The notes below the pieces were generated by a model. The model searched no databases, was not told where the DNA came from, and saw only the letters and a list, made by a program, of their open reading frames with translations. The position numbers were made by a program, and so were the translations under genes. A stretch of 50,673 nucleotides of DNA, from positions 1 to 50,673 of IMG/VR virus record IMGVR_UViG_3300020194_001075; one strand, given 5' to 3'. Positions within the stretch are counted from its first letter, which is position 1, and the number at the start of each line of letters is the position of its first letter. Below are positions 50,176 through 50,673 of this stretch, piece after piece. This stretch comes from a virus.

Positions 50176-50673
50176 ATGAGTAAAATTAACGAAAACAGCG
50201 GTGTACTAATACAAGGACACATTAAGATACACGATCCAGAATCTAAGACGATTTTTGTAAACAAACGCAATGCTATTCATTATGAAAACATGAGTGTAGC
50301 ATTAGCAGAAAGTGTAGCCAACCAAGGTCAAGGATTTATTAATTCAATGGCATTTGGTAATGGTGGTACATCAGTTGATCCAACAGGAATTATCACATAT
50401 CTAACTCCGAACAGTACAGGTACAAATGCTACACTGTACAATCAAACCTACAGCAAAATTGTTGATGACAGATCAGTTTCTAATTTGGATCCACAAAGAA
50501 ATAAAATTGAAACAAGACACGTGAATGGAACAAACTACACAGATGTTCTTGTAACTTGTTTGTTAGATTACGGTGAACCAAATGGACAAGATGCTGTTGA
50601 TGCCGCAAGTGCTTCAAACAGTTTATATGTTTTTGATGAACTAGGACTTGTAAGTTATTCACCATCAGGCACA
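50176..50673 (+). CDS. Virion structural protein (C-terminus outside window)
   Basis: 166 codons are visible, with no stop before the window edge. The N-terminus (SKINENSGVLIQGHIKIHDPESKTIFVNKRNAIHYENMSVALAES) and SMAFGNGGTSVDPTGIITYL, then VTCLLDYGEP and LYVFDELGLVSYSPSG, closely resemble a conserved structural protein I know from the baseplate/fibre region of marine T4-like phages. Exact role not known; a baseplate or short-tail-fibre adaptor is likely. ACGGAG lies five bases before the ATG, and the late element at 50147-50154 should drive it. Confidence 0.8.
   Translation, partial: MSKINENSGVLIQGHIKIHDPESKTIFVNKRNAIHYENMSVALAESVANQGQGFINSMAFGNGGTSVDPTGIITYLTPNSTGTNATLYNQTYSKIVDDRSVSNLDPQRNKIETRHVNGTNYTDVLVTCLLDYGEPNGQDAVDAASASNSLYVFDELGLVSYSPSGT

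Noticed and set aside
1-50673. tRNA genes, CRISPR arrays, insertion sequences, integrase or attachment sites
   Set aside because: None seen by reading both strands; no T-arm GGTTCGAATCC-type sequence, no regular spaced repeats, no transposase or integrase motifs.

Overview
The window is part of the genome of a T4-like (Straboviridae-related) myovirus of the marine type, AT-rich and tightly packed. It carries recognisable homologues of the T4 virion genes 20, 21, 22, 23, 48, 53, 5, 25 and 6 and a PAAR tip protein. It also carries the replication/late-transcription genes 46, 47 and 55. Several neighbours resemble proteins I know from cyanophages and SAR11 myophages, such as the very large post-gp6 protein. 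The host cannot be fixed from the sequence; a cyanobacterium or SAR11-like bacterium is a guess. Both ends are cut inside genes.

Layout: (1) 1-8600, minus strand: fibre/adhesin and small virion genes, including two paralogous fibres, one with an inserted LamG-like domain. (2) 8329-9616, minus: an operon-like unit (lipoprotein, HemB-like enzyme, coiled-coil protein) behind an exact-consensus sigma70 promoter and insulated from gp23 by a strong terminator. (3) 9753-18604, minus: capsid module (gp23, gp22, gp21, acidic core protein, a DUF115/GT42-like protein, a small protein, portal gp20) and a tape-measure-like protein. (4) 18717-20479, plus: a gp26-like baseplate chaperone with a probable -1 frameshift into a gp51-like extension, then a HemD-like protein. 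(5) 20505-20868: no gene, but folded RNA-like sequence that fits the minus strand better. (6) 20869-25212, minus: GIY-YIG protein, small basic protein, gp46, gp47, gp55, with sigma70-type promoters before gp47 and gp55. (7) 25292-50673, plus: baseplate module (gp48, gp53, hub, gp5, helical protein, PAAR, gp25, gp6), then a single 4,883-codon gene and the start of another virion gene.

Regulation is legible. Exact or near-exact host sigma70 promoters (TTGACA, 17-base spacer) precede gp55, gp47 and the lipoprotein-hemB unit. T4-type late elements (consensus about WATAAATA, also GATAAATA) precede structural genes, as expected if the gp55 encoded here directs late transcription. Several late elements sit so close to the next ATG that leaderless translation is predicted.

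The most unusual content is two tetrapyrrole-biosynthesis-like proteins in one phage segment: a short HemB (porphobilinogen synthase) homologue keeping both active-site lysines and the metal-site cysteines, and a short HemD (uroporphyrinogen-III synthase)-like protein. Other points of interest are the structured RNA region beside the GIY-YIG gene, the gp26/gp51 frameshift, and the giant protein with a split FG-GAP-like propeller and repeated carbohydrate-binding-like modules.
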